Assembly: GCA_028718405.1 (NCBI GenBank)
Contig: JAQULV010000074.1
Location: forward strand, 1 to 6,624
Length of the DNA stretch: 6,624 nucleotides
From: Smithellaceae bacterium
GTDB lineage: Bacteria; Desulfobacterota; Syntrophia; Syntrophales; JAQULV01
Reading direction: 5' to 3'
Each line of letters starts with the position of its first letter. Positions within the stretch are counted from its first letter, which is position 1. Shown here piece by piece: positions 5,807-6,624 of the stretch. The position numbers and the translations under genes were made by a program. Below the pieces are notes generated by a model. It did no database searches. It saw only the letters and a program-made list of their open reading frames with translations, and was not told the DNA's origin.

Positions 5807-6325
5807 CACATCGTCATCGACGGCTACAATATGATTCGCCAGTCCGATACCCTGCGCCGCCTGGAGCGCCAGGGATTGGAAGCGGGTCGGCGCGGGCTTG
5901 TCTGCGTGCTTTCCCCGTACCGGAAGATCAGGGGGCATCGTATCACCGTAGTCTTCGATGGTTGGGCCTCCGGTTCCCCTGAAGAGGAACGGGACCGGAT
6001 GGGGGGTGTCGAGATCATCTATTCGCGGTTGGGCGAGAAGGCCGACGAGGTAATCAAGAGGATTGCCGATAAGAGCGGCGAGGAATTGCTGATCGTGACT
6101 TCAGACCGTGCCGTGGCGGACTTCGCCAGGAGATGCGGCGCCAAGGTTCTTTCCTCTCCCGTGTTCGAGCAGCGGATTAAGGAAGCGATGGAGACGGTGC
6201 CCTGCCCCGACTATGGTGACAAGGGTGATGAAAAGGAGTTGGATCGCGCCGGCGTCAGGAAGGGGCCGGCCCGGAGGCCGTCCCGCCGCCAGAAGAACGA
6301 TTTGGCGGCCCTGCGGAAACTCTGA
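5804..6325 (+). CDS. yacP: YacP-like NYN-domain protein, putative endoribonuclease
   Basis: The 173-residue product has the PIN-like NYN fold of the YacP family. Bacillus subtilis YacP (Rae1) cuts mRNA at the ribosomal A site, but the function in Gram-negative relatives is less clear. The expected acidic active-site residues are visible: D6 and N9 in VIDGYNMIR (4-12), D52 in VVFDGW (49-54), D81 in GEKADEVIKRIA (77-88), and D101 with D106 in VTSDRAVADFA (98-108). The tail (about 149-173) is rich in Arg and Lys, suiting RNA or ribosome contact. The start is TTG with a strong ribosome binding site. It appears to be a single-gene unit, divergent from hbd and convergent with transketolase, with just two bases between the stop codons. 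The leader contains two interlocking inverted repeats. Family assignment is firm; the cellular target is inference. Confidence 0.9.
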   Translation: MHIVIDGYNMIRQSDTLRRLERQGLEAGRRGLVCVLSPYRKIRGHRITVVFDGWASGSPEEERDRMGGVEIIYSRLGEKADEVIKRIADKSGEELLIVTSDRAVADFARRCGAKVLSSPVFEQRIKEAMETVPCPDYGDKGDEKELDRAGVRKGPARRPSRRQKNDLAALRKL

Positions 6326-6327
6326 GT

Positions 6328-6624
6328 TCAGTCCCTCTCCTTCAGCAGCTCCCGCGCCGCCTGGGCGACGGCCTCGGAGGTGAGCCCGAATTTCTCGTAG
6401 AGCGTCTTGTAGGGGGCTGAGGCGCCGAAGCGCTCCATGCCGACGATCACCCCTTCCAGCCCCACGTAATGTTCCCACCCCAGCTTGATTCCCGCCTCAC
6501 AGGCAACGCGGACCGTAACGTCCGGAGGAAGGACCTTCTTTCGGTACGCCTCGGGCTGTTTATCGAAGATCTACCAACTGGGCAGCGATACAACCCGCAC
6601 CCGGATCCCCTCGACGGCAAAGAT
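6328..6624 (-). pseudogene. tkt: Transketolase C-terminal part with an in-frame TAG
   Basis: Transketolase moves two-carbon units between sugar phosphates using thiamine diphosphate. Only the last 99 codons are visible; the gene enters from the right edge. Reading the minus strand in one frame gives EGIRVRVVSLPSW, then TAG (6573-6571), then IFDKQPEAYRKKVLPPDV, and later GWEHYVGLEGVIVGMERFGA, ending with TGA at 6330-6328. Both sides of the TAG match the C-terminal transketolase domain in the same frame. Many relatives read PSWELF, so TAG most simply replaces a GAG Glu codon by one base change. Termination there would remove the last 80 residues of a protein of about 660. It could be a real nonsense mutation, a sequencing or assembly error, or a readthrough site. 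The domain identity is firm; whether the gene is inactive is unsettled. Confidence 0.85.

Noticed and set aside
6101..6478. Minus-strand open frame of 125 codons crossing yacP and transketolase
   Set aside because: It is in the wrong frame for transketolase, and its sequence is Gly/Arg-rich shadow of both genes.
6571..6573. Pyrrolysine or reassigned-codon reading of the transketolase TAG
   Set aside because: TAG is the genuine stop of rpe, the cupin gene and hbd, and pyrrolysine has no known role in transketolase. A point mutation or base-call error is simpler, though not excluded without reads.

Overview
This window looks like a piece of chromosome from a Gram-negative, probably anaerobic bacterium. 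A lipopolysaccharide gene (waaA/kdtA) sets the Gram-negative envelope. A compact set of acyl-CoA oxidation enzymes beside pentose-phosphate genes and a YacP-type NYN protein would fit a deltaproteobacterial (Desulfobacterota, Syntrophales-like) fatty-acid or aromatic-acid degrader. That placement is inference from gene content, not from a marker gene. The DNA is fairly GC-rich. I saw no RNA gene, insertion sequence, phage gene or CRISPR array.

Layout, left to right. Bases 1-1120 (minus) hold most of the Kdo transferase WaaA, whose C-terminus runs off the left edge. Bases 1121-1268 are a divergent promoter region, with a good sigma70-like promoter for waaA and an inverted repeat built from two TTGACAG boxes. 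Bases 1269-1925 (plus) are rpe, ribulose-phosphate 3-epimerase. Its end overlaps by 4 bases, tail to tail, a small cupin-fold protein on the minus strand (1922-2254). A stem-loop at 2384-2410 then separates the cupin gene from a three-gene minus-strand cluster. In transcription order this is 3-hydroxybutyryl-CoA dehydrogenase (5514-4660), acyl-CoA dehydrogenase (4617-3472) and an FMN-dependent nitronate monooxygenase/NADH:quinone reductase-like protein (3458-2421). Bases 5515-5803 hold no gene but are rich in inverted repeats. Bases 5804-6325 (plus) are a yacP-like NYN-domain nuclease with a TTG start. Bases 6328-6624 (minus) are the C-terminal part of a transketolase interrupted by an in-frame TAG.

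How the genes fit together. The dehydrogenase pair supplies two of the oxidative steps of beta-oxidation: acyl-CoA to enoyl-CoA, and 3-hydroxyacyl-CoA to 3-ketoacyl-CoA. The flavoprotein is the likely accessory redox member of that operon, and its substrate is unknown. rpe and the transketolase remnant both belong to the non-oxidative pentose phosphate pathway. waaA, the cupin gene and yacP look like separate transcription units.

Most of the window is ordinary housekeeping and catabolic DNA, and I do not see a convincing new defence or mobile system. The points most worth checking are the amber codon in transketolase, the overlapping inverted repeats ahead of yacP, the unusual cupin with most metal ligands replaced, and the rpe/cupin stop codons sharing one CTAG.
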